NCBI GenBank assembly: GCA_034440135.1
Contig: JAWXBP010000248.1
Location: forward strand, 1 to 32,239
Reading direction: 5' to 3'
Origin: Planctomycetia bacterium
Lineage (GTDB): Bacteria > Planctomycetota > Planctomycetia > Pirellulales > JALHLM01
Length of the DNA stretch: 32,239 bases
Positions 23,651 through 31,118 of the stretch are shown here, in pieces. Numbering within the stretch: position 1 is the first letter of the stretch; the number at the start of each line of letters is the position of its first letter. The translations under genes were made by a program, and so were the position numbers. The notes under the pieces were generated by a model. That model was not told the origin of the DNA. It was given only the letters and a program-made list of their open reading frames with translations, and did not search any database.

Positions 23651-23795
23651 ACTAGCCCGTAGCGCAAGCGAGGGAGAATTGACGATGCATACCGTTGGAG
23701 ATGAAGCTCTCAGTTACTTACGACACGAGCAACCGGGAGTTTGATCTCTGGCGGCGCCCGACGTCTACTCTCCCTCGCTTGCGCTACGGGCTAGT
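23651..23795. repeat. Inverted-repeat doublet, 27-bp perfect arms, 91-nt spacer, between DUF1553 and DUF1501
   Basis: The arm beginning ACTAGCCCGTAGCGCAAGCG (23651-23677) recurs as an exact reverse complement at 23769-23795. It begins one base after the DUF1501 ATG and ends 26 bases from the DUF1553 stop, so it makes up nearly the whole operon spacer. The arm is the same family as the pair at 30572-30672. Transcribed, it gives a long hairpin between two co-directional genes. Confidence 0.9.
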
Positions 23796-23821
23796 GTGAC
23801 GATTTGACATCTTACGTTCCT

Positions 23822-25999
23822 TCAATCCACGAACATAAACTCGTTGAGATTCAAAATCGCCCGGCACGCGTTGGCGAGGCCGTGGCGCTCGGCATATTTG
23901 GTCAATTCCGACAATTCGGTTGCATCCGGCTCACGGCCGATCGCAAGTTGAAATGCGTAGCGCAGCTGTTCGTTCAAATCCGGTGAACGTTGCGATGCGC
24001 GCTGAGCGAAATGCTCCGCCATGCGGACCATGAACTTGTTGTTGAGTTGCGCCAGTACTTGCAACGGCGTGAGCGTCTCATTCCGCTTCTCGACGATCAA
24101 CGACGGATCGGCGCAATCCAGCGTTTCCATGAACGGGTCCGGCACGCTACGCACGATGAACCGATAGATCGAACGGCGGTGCGACTTGGGATCGTCCGGG
24201 TCGTGTTCCTGGTATTTGTATTCCGGGGAGTGATCGTCGCGAAAGGCGAAGGCCTGAAAGCCGGGGCCGTACATCGTCGGATCGAGCTTGCCGGCTACGA
24301 CGAGGGCCGCATCGTAAACCGCTTCCGCTTCCAAGCGACGACGATTCATCCGCCAGAGGTATTGATTGCCCGCGTCGATCGCCGCGCAAGCTTCATCATG
24401 CGCGGACGCCTGCCGATAAACGGCGCTGGTGACGATCAAACGGTGGAGCGCCTTGAGCGATTGCCCACCGTCGCGAAACTCCACGGCCAGCCAGTCGAGC
24501 AACTCCGGGTGCGTCGGCTGCGCGCCCATGCGGCCGAAATCGTTGGGCGTATCGACCAGGCCGCGGCCGAAGTGATAGAGCCAAACGCGATTCACGATCG
24601 ACCGCCACGTGAGCGGATTGCGCGGATCGGCAATCCACTCGGCCAACGCCACGCGGCGCGGGCCCTCGTTCTCAGCGCTCGATACGTCAAATTGCGCAGT
24701 CAGTTCGGTCACGCAACTCAACGCGCCCGGGGGCGCTATTTCGAGCGGCGACGCTTCGCTGCCGCGGGCCAGCACGTGAATCGCACGCGGCTTCCCTTGC
24801 GTCGGATGGAAATTTCCCTGTGGTTCGAAGTCCGTCGCCGCGGCGAAAACGATTCCGCTTGCTCCGTCGGCCTTCGACTCCAACGGATATGGCCGATCCG
24901 CGCGGTCCACGCCGGCGAACACTGCCTGCAGCGCGTAATAGTCTGCCTGCGGGATGGGATCGAACTTGTGATTGTGGCAACGCGCGCACTGGACCGTCGT
25001 GCTGACGAACGTGTTCATCGCCGTGGCGACCATGTCGTCGCGATCGAGATTTCGCGTGATCTTCTTGTCGATGATGTCTTCGCCAACCTCGATCTGCCCC
25101 ACGAAATCAAACGGTCCGGCGGCGATGAACCCCGTGGCGACGACGCCGTCGCGCGTATTCGGATACATCACGTCGCCGGCCAACTGCTCGCGCACAAACT
25201 GCGCGTAAGGTTTGTCTTCGTTGAACGCCCGGATGACATAGTCACGATACGGCCAGGCATTGGGCCGCGTCTTGTCCTTGTCGTAGCCGTGCGTATCGCC
25301 GTAGTGAACCACGTCCAGCCAATGCCTGGCCCAGCGCTCGCCGTAGTGCGGCGACTCCAACATCCGATCGACCAGCCGCTCGTACGCGTCGGGTGCCGGA
25401 TCGGCGACGAACGCCGTGACCTCCTCCGGCGACGGCGGCAGGCCGAGCAAGTCATAGCTCAGCCGGCGAATCAAGGCCCGGCGATCCGCTTCCGCCGAGG
25501 GACGCAAGCCAAGCTCGCGCTGCTTGGCCCAGACAAATGCATCGATCGGCGTGCGCACCCACGCCGGATCGGCCGCTGGCACGGGCGGGCGGACGGGCGG
25601 CGACGTCGACCACCATTTCGAACCGGCAAATCGCTGGTCTGTCAGCCGCACATCGTCCGGCCAGAGTGCGCCGTTGCGAATCCAGCCGCGGAGCGCCTCC
25701 ACCTCATCCGGCAACAGCGGTTCCCCCTGCTTGGGCATCAGCGGCTTGTCTCCAGTGACGTAGCCGATCAAAACGCTGCCGTCGACTTCTCCCGGCACGA
25801 CGGCCGGGCCGCTATCGCCTCCGGTCCGCAGGCCGCTGGCGGAGGTTAAGTCCAATCCCCCCTTCGCGTCCGGCGACTGATGGCAGCTTACGCAGCGGCG
25901 CTCGAACACTTGGCGCACGGAATCGGGCAATTCACCCTCGCCACGCGCAGGCGCGGCGAAGCAGACGATGCCAACAGCGGTGAGCCAACGGGCGAACAA
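23822..25999 (-). CDS. PSCyt1-DUF1549-DUF1553 (PSD1) secreted cytochrome-like protein
   Basis: A 725-residue exported protein. After a signal peptide ('[18 protein letters not shown]') comes a planctomycete cytochrome c domain with a CVSCH haem motif, '[20 protein letters not shown]' and '[20 protein letters not shown]'. DUF1549 follows ('[19 protein letters not shown]', '[19 protein letters not shown]', '[20 protein letters not shown]'), then a second C..CH ([12 protein letters not shown]) and DUF1553 ('[20 protein letters not shown]', '[13 protein letters not shown]', '[10 protein letters not shown]'). The family is planctomycete-enriched and its substrate is unknown. The first usable start is TTG at 25999. 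An in-frame ATG at 26053 would extend the signal peptide but is interrupted by TGA at codon 16. It is upstream of DUF1501 and presumably co-transcribed with it. Confidence 0.93.
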   Translation of the reverse strand: MFARWLTAVGIVCFAAPARGEGELPDSVRQVFERRCVSCHQSPDAKGGLDLTSASGLRTGGDSGPAVVPGEVDGSVLIGYVTGDKPLMPKQGEPLLPDEVEALRGWIRNGALWPDDVRLTDQRFAGSKWWSTSPPVRPPVPAADPAWVRTPIDAFVWAKQRELGLRPSAEADRRALIRRLSYDLLGLPPSPEEVTAFVADPAPDAYERLVDRMLESPHYGERWARHWLDVVHYGDTHGYDKDKTRPNAWPYRDYVIRAFNEDKPYAQFVREQLAGDVMYPNTRDGVVATGFIAAGPFDFVGQIEVGEDIIDKKITRNLDRDDMVATAMNTFVSTTVQCARCHNHKFDPIPQADYYALQAVFAGVDRADRPYPLESKADGASGIVFAAATDFEPQGNFHPTQGKPRAIHVLARGSEASPLEIAPPGALSCVTELTAQFDVSSAENEGPRRVALAEWIADPRNPLTWRSIVNRVWLYHFGRGLVDTPNDFGRMGAQPTHPELLDWLAVEFRDGGQSLKALHRLIVTSAVYRQASAHDEACAAIDAGNQYLWRMNRRRLEAEAVYDAALVVAGKLDPTMYGPGFQAFAFRDDHSPEYKYQEHDPDDPKSHRRSIYRFIVRSVPDPFMETLDCADPSLIVEKRNETLTPLQVLAQLNNKFMVRMAEHFAQRASQRSPDLNEQLRYAFQLAIGREPDATELSELTKYAERHGLANACRAILNLNEFMFVD

Positions 26000-26486
26000 G
26001 GCGGATCACACGGCGAGAACAGGACGGCGGCCAATGGAAGGCGGGATCCTCATTGTAATTGAGCGCGACACCCGTTCGCCATATGCCCAAGAATTCGCGA
26101 GTCAGAGCCCGAACGAGGGCGTCGCAAAGTCGCCCGCCAACTTCCCGCAAGTCTTACGACCGTTTCTACCGATACCGTTTACTGTCACCGGTTGTGAGTC
26201 GTCATCACGACGGGCTCACAGAAAAAAGGGGGGCCTTTTTTCACTTTGCCGGCCTGAACACCAAAGATTCTTGGTAGGTCGGCTTGGCCGAATTCACCGT
26301 GACGCTTCGATTCGGTCATCGCACGTTCCGGAACGCCTTCCGGTACAGCCGTTTTGCCCAGCAGGTTCGGGGGAACCCTTGGAGCGCCGCTTCGTTCGGC
26401 ACCCTGTCGTCAACTCAACTTTGACGCGGCGCGTCTGAAGGAGATTCCCAGGAGGGCACGGTCCGGTGCGGTCCAGCGAAAGCTGT
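26000..26486. other. Non-coding region upstream of the DUF1553 gene with hairpins
   Basis: No plausible gene is seen. On the minus strand an ATG at 26053 is in frame with the DUF1553 gene but is stopped by TGA. A hairpin-prone stretch lies at about 26194-26219 (GTGAG..CGTC paired with GACG..CTCAC), next to an A6G6C2T6 hairpin (26222-26241), and GGTTC GGGG GAACC occurs near 26363-26376. The plus strand ends in a terminator-like hairpin at 26487-26508 although no plus-strand gene precedes it. A small RNA is therefore possible but unproven. Confidence 0.35.
26222..26241. terminator. A-stretch/T-stretch hairpin, terminator-like in both directions
   Basis: AAAAAAGG and CCTTTTTT are exact inverted arms around GGGG. 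The flanking A and T runs give a U-rich 3' arm on either strand. No gene ends immediately beside it on either strand, so its target transcript is unclear. Confidence 0.4.
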
Positions 26487-26508
26487 GGCCCGCCGGGCCG
26501 TTTTTTTT
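26487..26508 (+). terminator. Rho-independent terminator-like hairpin with T8 tract on the plus strand
   Basis: GGCCC-GCC-GGGCC (26487-26499) is followed by G and eight Ts. The form is that of an intrinsic terminator on the plus strand. No plus-strand gene lies in the preceding 400 bases, so it would end an unannotated RNA or readthrough. The stem is short (five GC pairs). Confidence 0.5.
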
Positions 26509-26518
26509 CCACCCGGCC

Positions 26519-26566
26519 GGTAAAAGCGAACACCCGCGCCGGGATGTGTTCCGCGGCACGGGTGTT
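26519..26566 (-). terminator. Terminator hairpin downstream of the His-rich protein gene
   Basis: On the minus strand, AACACCCGTGCCG (from 26566) pairs with CGGCGCGGGTGTT (ending 26529). This gives 13 pairs with one G-U, followed by CGCTTTTA. It lies 35 bases past the stop at 26601 and is the probable transcription end for that gene. Confidence 0.65.
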
Positions 26567-26600
26567 TGAGTTTCTGGATCAATCGAACATCCGGCACGAT

Positions 26601-26951
26601 CTACCAGCGGCCGTGGCCATGTCCGCCATGCCCGCCATGGCCGTGACCGTGATGATGGTGGTGATACACCGGCGGCGGCAGGCAGTACGACGGCGGTGCG
26701 CCGTAAGGCGTGGCGTAAACCTGCACGCTGGGCCGGTAGTTCAGCCCCACGAACCCGCGGCCGCGATACGCGCCGTAGCCCGGAGCGCCGTACCCGTAAC
26801 CTCCATAGCCACCGCCATAGCTGCTGGCGCCGAAGCTGGCCTGCGGGCCGTTGACATAGAACCCCCAGTTTTGCGCCGAGCTTGGCGAAGCCGCGGCCAG
26901 GACCGCCATCAGCACCACGGGAACGGCGACGAATCGGACCAAGCGTTTCAT
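26601..26951 (-). CDS. Small secreted Gly/Tyr-rich protein with histidine-rich C-terminus
   Basis: A 116-residue protein. The start at the ATG at 26951 is chosen because a signal peptide begins there (MKRLVRF followed by VAVPVVLMAVLAAASPSSAQ) and GAGGAG lies about 12 bases upstream; an in-frame upstream start would add 19 residues. The mature part opens NWGFYVNGPQASFG, then a Gly/Tyr stretch (SSYGGGYGGYGYGAPGYGAY), 'GFVGLNYRPSVQVYATPYG', Pro-rich 'PPSYCLPPPVYH', and a tail of five consecutive His plus four GH(G) units ending GRW. The tail suggests metal binding or pH-responsive behaviour at the envelope. Similar Gly/Tyr/His-rich small secreted proteins are common in planctomycetes and uncharacterised. 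It is monocistronic, with its own terminator. Confidence 0.75.
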   Translation of the reverse strand: MKRLVRFVAVPVVLMAVLAAASPSSAQNWGFYVNGPQASFGASSYGGGYGGYGYGAPGYGAYRGRGFVGLNYRPSVQVYATPYGAPPSYCLPPPVYHHHHHGHGHGGHGGHGHGRW

Positions 26952-27338
26952 GACCTTGTTGCTCCTCGACACAAGTTTTCTTCCAGCGGCGTGAATTGCC
27001 TGACGCACATCCGGTGCGGCCGGCGCCTCGTAACGGGCTGTCCCACCCCACTAAAGCTGACTCACGCTCACTGGCGGATAGACGATGTTGGATCTTGAAT
27101 GCAAGTGCAATGCCAATCGAAGCTGGAGTGGGCGAAGTCGGAATCAAGCCCAGATTTTGGCCGATTTTCACTCAAGTCCGCGAAGCTGACTCAATTAAGA
27201 CGGCGAATTCGCGCCGCAAAACAGCGACAGGCGTTATCACTCTGAGCACACCGGGTGGGTGAAATCGTCGATCGGTTCAGGTATGCTTTCTAGGCAACTT
27301 GGACTTGATGGCGTGCCCCCTGAATTGCGAGGCGTGAA
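26952..27338. promoter_or_regulatory. Divergent intergenic region between the His-rich protein and the GH2 gene
   Basis: This 387-bp gap separates divergent genes and should hold both promoters. I see no convincing promoter pair, repeat or RNA gene in it. The GH2 start has GAGG eight bases upstream and the His-rich protein start has GAGGAG on the other strand. Confidence 0.35.
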
Positions 27339-29585
27339 ATGCGGCGATCGATGCTTGCGGCGGTTCTGATTGGCTTGGCGATTTCCTCGGCCGATGGCGC
27401 CGAATGGAAGCCGGCGAAGGGACCGCTGATGACCCGTTGGGCGGCGGACGTGTCGCCAGCTAAGGTACTTCCGGAGTATCCGCGCCCCACGCTTGTGCGC
27501 GACGCCTGGAAAAACCTGAACGGCCTCTGGGAGTACGCCGTTACGGACATCAAGTCGGCCCAAGTCCCCGCGAAGTTCGAAGGGGAAATTCTGGTCCCGT
27601 TTCCGATTGAGTCGGCCCTGTCAGGCGTGATGCGCCGCGTCAGCGATCAAGAGCGACTCTGGTATCGCCGGTCGTTCGATGTGCCGAGCGATTGGCGTCA
27701 GGGACGGGTGCTGTTGCACTTCGGCGCCGTCGATTGGGAGACCACAGTCAATGTAAACGGCAAAGCGCTGGAAACGCACCGCGGCGGCTTCGACAACTTT
27801 TCCTTCGACATCACCGACGCCCTCGTCGGGGGCGCCGAGCAGGAACTAGTCGTCAGCGTGACCGATCCCACCAGTTCGGGCACGCAACCGCGCGGCAAGC
27901 AAGTCAATAACCCGGAAAGCATCTACTACACGCCGACCACGGGCATCTGGCAGACCGTTTGGCTGGAACCCGTCGCGGTGACCTCGATCGCCGCATTGCG
28001 AATCACGCCGAATGTCGACACAAAGTCCGTCAAAATTGAGCCGGTGATCGCCGGCGACGCCAACGGCGTGCCTCTGATTGTCACCGCGCACGACGGCGAC
28101 ACCGAGGTGGCTGGCGGCTACGCCCCCGCGGGCGAGACGATCGACCTCACCTTCGACCAGCCGAAACTTTGGTCACCGGACTCGCCGCATCTCTACAACC
28201 TGCGCGTGCGGTTGGAACGCGATGGCAAGACCATTGATTCCGCCACCAGTTACTGCGCACTGCGCAAGATTGAGCTCATCAAGGACGCGGCCGGGGTGAA
28301 TCGCATTGCGCTCAACGGCGAGCAGATCTTTCAGGTCGGCCCGTTGGATCAAGGCTTCTGGCCGGACGGGCTGTTCACCGCGCCGACCGACGAGGCCCTG
28401 AAATTCGATCTCGACGAGACAATCCGACTCGGTTTCAACATGACGCGCAAGCACGTCAAGGTCGAGCCGGAACGCTGGTACTACTGGTGCGACAAGTTGG
28501 GCCTGCTGGTCTGGCAAGATATGCCGAGCGGCGACCAGGCGATCGGCCCCAATGGTGGCGAGATCACGCGCACAAAGGCATCGGCCGCCCAATACGAGCT
28601 CGAGCTCGCCGAGATGCTCCGCGAGCGGCACAATCACCCGTCGATTATCACCTGGGTCGTTTTCAACGAAGGCTGGGGACAATTCGACACGGTGCGCGTC
28701 ACCAACGAAACCAAGCAGCGCGATCCTTCGCGGCTCGTCGACTGCGCCAGCGGCTGGAACGATTTCCCGGCCGGCGACCTGGTTGATGTTCACGTCTATC
28801 CCGGTCCCGGCGCGCCGCCGTTGGATGAAAAGCGCGCTACCGTGCTCGGCGAATTCGGCGGCCTAGGTCTCGGCGTGGACGGTCATACATGGACCGACAA
28901 GACTTGGGGCTATCGCGGCGCCGCCAGCCAGGACGATCTGACGGTGCGCTACGAAACGATGCTCCGCGCCAGTTGGAAATTGCTCCGCGACTCAGGTTTG
29001 AACGCCGTGGTCTACACGCAGATTACCGACGTCGAAACCGAGGCCAACGGGCTCTATACCTACGATCGCGCGGTGCTCAAGGTCAACGCCGACCGCATCC
29101 GCGCGGCAAATCTCGGCCAATTGCCGGACCTCGTCGATCTGGTTAAGAGTTCCCAGCAAGAGGAGCACATCTGGCGCTACACGTTCACGAAGCCGGCCGA
29201 GGATTGGTTCGCCGAGAAGTTCAACGACAAAACCTGGCAACAAGGCCCCGCCGGGTTCGGCACAGAAGGCACTCCCGGCGCCGCAGTCCGCACGACGTGG
29301 AGCGGAGAATCGATCTGGTTGCGCCGCGAAGTCGAACTCGACGCCGCGCCGACGAACCAGGTATTCCTCTATGTTCACCATGACGAAGACTGCGAAGTCT
29401 ATCTCAACGGCATCCTGGCCGCGAAACTCGACGGCTACTCAGTCGACTACGAAGCCGTGCCGATCTCCCCGGAAGCCCAGGCAACACTCCGCGCCGGCCA
29501 GAACACCATCGCGGTCCACTGCAGCCAAACCGGCGGCGGGCAGTACATCGACGTTGGGTTGTTGGAGTCGGAACCACAGAAATAA
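27339..29585 (+). CDS. Secreted glycoside hydrolase family 2 enzyme with C-terminal galactose-binding-like domain
   Basis: A 748-residue exported glycosidase. The signal peptide is at residues 1-20 (MLAAVLIGLAISSADG). The GH2 sugar-binding jelly roll spans about 45-215 ('NLNGLWEYAV', 'LWYRRSFDVP', 'LLHFGAVDWETTVNVNGK'), then an Ig-like domain (about 216-310) and a TIM barrel. Catalytic residues are the acid/base E444 in 'WVVFNEGWGQFD' and nucleophile E505 in 'TVLGEFGGLG'. Residues about 620-745 form a second jelly-roll-like domain ('FLYVHHDEDCEVYLNGILAA', 'NTIAVHCSQTGGGQYIDVGL'). GH2 includes beta-galactosidases, beta-mannosidases and beta-glucuronidases; specificity cannot be told from these motifs. 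GAGG lies eight bases before the ATG. The epimerase gene starts 20 bases after the stop. Confidence 0.92.
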   Translation: MRRSMLAAVLIGLAISSADGAEWKPAKGPLMTRWAADVSPAKVLPEYPRPTLVRDAWKNLNGLWEYAVTDIKSAQVPAKFEGEILVPFPIESALSGVMRRVSDQERLWYRRSFDVPSDWRQGRVLLHFGAVDWETTVNVNGKALETHRGGFDNFSFDITDALVGGAEQELVVSVTDPTSSGTQPRGKQVNNPESIYYTPTTGIWQTVWLEPVAVTSIAALRITPNVDTKSVKIEPVIAGDANGVPLIVTAHDGDTEVAGGYAPAGETIDLTFDQPKLWSPDSPHLYNLRVRLERDGKTIDSATSYCALRKIELIKDAAGVNRIALNGEQIFQVGPLDQGFWPDGLFTAPTDEALKFDLDETIRLGFNMTRKHVKVEPERWYYWCDKLGLLVWQDMPSGDQAIGPNGGEITRTKASAAQYELELAEMLRERHNHPSIITWVVFNEGWGQFDTVRVTNETKQRDPSRLVDCASGWNDFPAGDLVDVHVYPGPGAPPLDEKRATVLGEFGGLGLGVDGHTWTDKTWGYRGAASQDDLTVRYETMLRASWKLLRDSGLNAVVYTQITDVETEANGLYTYDRAVLKVNADRIRAANLGQLPDLVDLVKSSQQEEHIWRYTFTKPAEDWFAEKFNDKTWQQGPAGFGTEGTPGAAVRTTWSGESIWLRREVELDAAPTNQVFLYVHHDEDCEVYLNGILAAKLDGYSVDYEAVPISPEAQATLRAGQNTIAVHCSQTGGGQYIDVGLLESEPQK

Positions 29586-29605
29586 TTGTTCACGGATATT
29601 CATCG

Positions 29606-30619
29606 ATGCCCCTCGAAATCCTCACGCTCACCAACGCCGGCGCCAGCGCCCAAATCCTCCCCGAGTTCGGCCTCAACTGTTTCTCGTGGCGGCCAGTCGT
29701 CAACGGCGCTACGTTCGACGCGCTTTGGGCCGTGCCGGAGTTCGCGTCCGGCGAGGGGAAACCGTCGCACTCCGGCATTCCGATTCTCTTTCCTTTTCCG
29801 GGACGCATTCGCGACAGCGCGTACGAGTTCGGCGGGAAGCGGTACACGCTCACCGCGTCGGGCATGAACTCCGGGAACGCCATTCACGGCTTCGTGATGA
29901 ATCGCCCGTGGGAAGTCGTCGACCAGAACGCGTCGCGCGTCGTGGCGCGGTTTCACGCCAGCAAAGTCGAACCCAAGATTCTCGAAGAATGGCCGGCCGA
30001 TTTCGAACTGACGGCCGAATACGCGCTGACTGCCTCGACGCTGTCGTTCACTCTGACGGTGCGCAACCCGGATACACGGCCGCTGCCTTGGGGCCTTGGC
30101 TTGCATCCGTACTTTCGCGTGCCGCTCGGGTCCAGCGGCGCGGCGGCCGATTGCCAGTTGGAAGTGCCCGCCAGTAAACGCTGGGAATTGGTCAGCGTGC
30201 TGCCGACCGGCAAGCAGTTCGATGTTTCCGGTGCATTCGACTTGCGCACTGCCCGAGCCATCACCGACCAGGGTTACGACGACGTCTATGGTGGACTACA
30301 AGCTGACGGCCAACAACACGCCTGCGCCGTGATCGATCCCGCGAACGGGCGGCGGATCAACATCACTTTCGGCCCCGAATACCGCACCGTCGTGGTCTGC
30401 ACGCCGCCGCACCGCGAGGCGGTTTGCATTGAGCCGTATACCTGCGTGCCGGACTTGTTCTGGCTCAACGAACAAGGCCACGACGTTGGCCTGCAGGTTC
30501 TCGCGCCTGGGGCGTCGTTTACGACTCGCGTCGAGTTCTCCGCGCAATGGGCGCTTGGAGAGGCCGCCTCTACTAGCCCGACGCGCAAGCGAGGGGGAGT
30601 TGACGTAGGCCTTGAGTAG
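29606..30619 (+). CDS. Aldose 1-epimerase (galactose mutarotase)-like protein
   Basis: A 337-residue protein of the aldose 1-epimerase superfamily, which interconverts alpha and beta anomers. Key positions are R67/R69 in 'ILFPFPGRIRDSAYEF', H94 in 'NAIHGFVMNR', H167 in 'WGLGLHPYFRV' and E276 in 'REAVCIEPYTC', matching the His/His/Glu set of GalM. No signal peptide is seen, so it is probably cytoplasmic. It follows the GH2 gene closely and may process the released sugar. The last 15 residues (from TSPTRKRGG at about 323) are encoded by the left arm of a dispersed inverted repeat (30572-30672). The natural C-terminus has therefore probably been replaced or extended by the repeat. Confidence 0.85.
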   Translation: MPLEILTLTNAGASAQILPEFGLNCFSWRPVVNGATFDALWAVPEFASGEGKPSHSGIPILFPFPGRIRDSAYEFGGKRYTLTASGMNSGNAIHGFVMNRPWEVVDQNASRVVARFHASKVEPKILEEWPADFELTAEYALTASTLSFTLTVRNPDTRPLPWGLGLHPYFRVPLGSSGAAADCQLEVPASKRWELVSVLPTGKQFDVSGAFDLRTARAITDQGYDDVYGGLQADGQQHACAVIDPANGRRINITFGPEYRTVVVCTPPHREAVCIEPYTCVPDLFWLNEQGHDVGLQVLAPGASFTTRVEFSAQWALGEAASTSPTRKRGGVDVGLE

Positions 30620-30672
30620 ACGCGGTACTCGAACACATCGTCCGGTCCCCCTCGCTGGCGCGTCGGGCTAGT
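30572..30672. repeat. Inverted-repeat doublet, 27-bp arms with one mismatch, 47-nt spacer, at the epimerase 3' end
   Basis: The arm beginning ACTAGCCCGACGCGCAAGCG (30572-30598) recurs as a reverse complement at 30646-30672 with one mismatch. The left arm is translated as the C-terminus of the epimerase-like gene, and the stop at 30619 lies inside the spacer. It is the same family as 23651-23795; the two also share TTGACG just inside the left arm. Confidence 0.88.
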
Positions 30673-30700
30673 GTGGTCACATCGCTCAGCGTGTACTGCT

Positions 30701-30798
30701 GTGGCATGGTCTCCCGACCGTGCCACGGCGGACTTGCTGATCTGCAAAACTGGGAGACCTTCGGTCGGCCCGGTGGCACGGTCGGGAGACCGTGCCAC
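30701..30798. repeat. Inverted doublet of 26-bp units, each itself palindromic, 46-nt spacer
   Basis: Unit one (30701-30726) starts GTGGCATGGTC and ends GACCGTGCCAC; unit two (30773-30798) is its reverse complement with one mismatch. Each unit alone is an 11-bp near-perfect hairpin with a TCCC or GGGA loop. The arm sequence differs from the CTAGCCCG family but the spacing is the same. The right unit supplies the GTG start of the zinc-ribbon remnant. Confidence 0.8.
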
Positions 30799-31118
30799 AA
30801 CAGCGGCGGCAGGTGTTTCGGGCCGTGTCTGCGTATCCGCACTTCGGCGGCGTGCGGTGGTGGTGGGAATGCCCGGGGAAGCCGGCGGATCGTTGGGATA
30901 TTGCGGAGCATCGCGAACTGTGCGGGCGACGTGCGCGGCTGTTGTATTTACGCAAAGGTCGCTGGGCTTGCGGGGTTTGTCATCGGTTGACGTATTTAAG
31001 CGCTTGGGGGAGAGAGAAGAAGCCGAAAGGCCGGGGTATGAGTTCTGATGAAGGTTTGTCGGGGAGCGTGGGGCGCGCGCGGGAGTGGTTGGAACGGAGA
31101 AGGAACGGGGAGGGGTGA
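30792..31118 (+). pseudogene. 5'-truncated remnant of a planctomycete zinc-ribbon protein
   Basis: An open frame of 108 codons begins with a GTG inside the right repeat unit. The text 'YPHFGGVRWWWECPG', 'ELCGRRARLLYLRKGRWACG' and 'VCHRLTYLSAW' matches the middle and C-terminal part of an uncharacterised family I recall from planctomycetes and other bacteria. In that family a W.CP...CGRR...LYLP..RYF.C..CH.LTY(R)S pattern forms a zinc ribbon of four cysteines. The family's N-terminal ~80 residues are absent and repeat sequence sits in their place. No ribosome-binding site or signal is visible. It is most likely a decayed fragment. A short functional protein is less likely. Confidence 0.5.

Noticed and set aside
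23990-25849. A 619-codon open frame on the plus strand
   Set aside because: It lies wholly antisense to the DUF1549/DUF1553 gene. Its translation is Arg-rich with no domain, as expected for the complement of a GC-rich gene.
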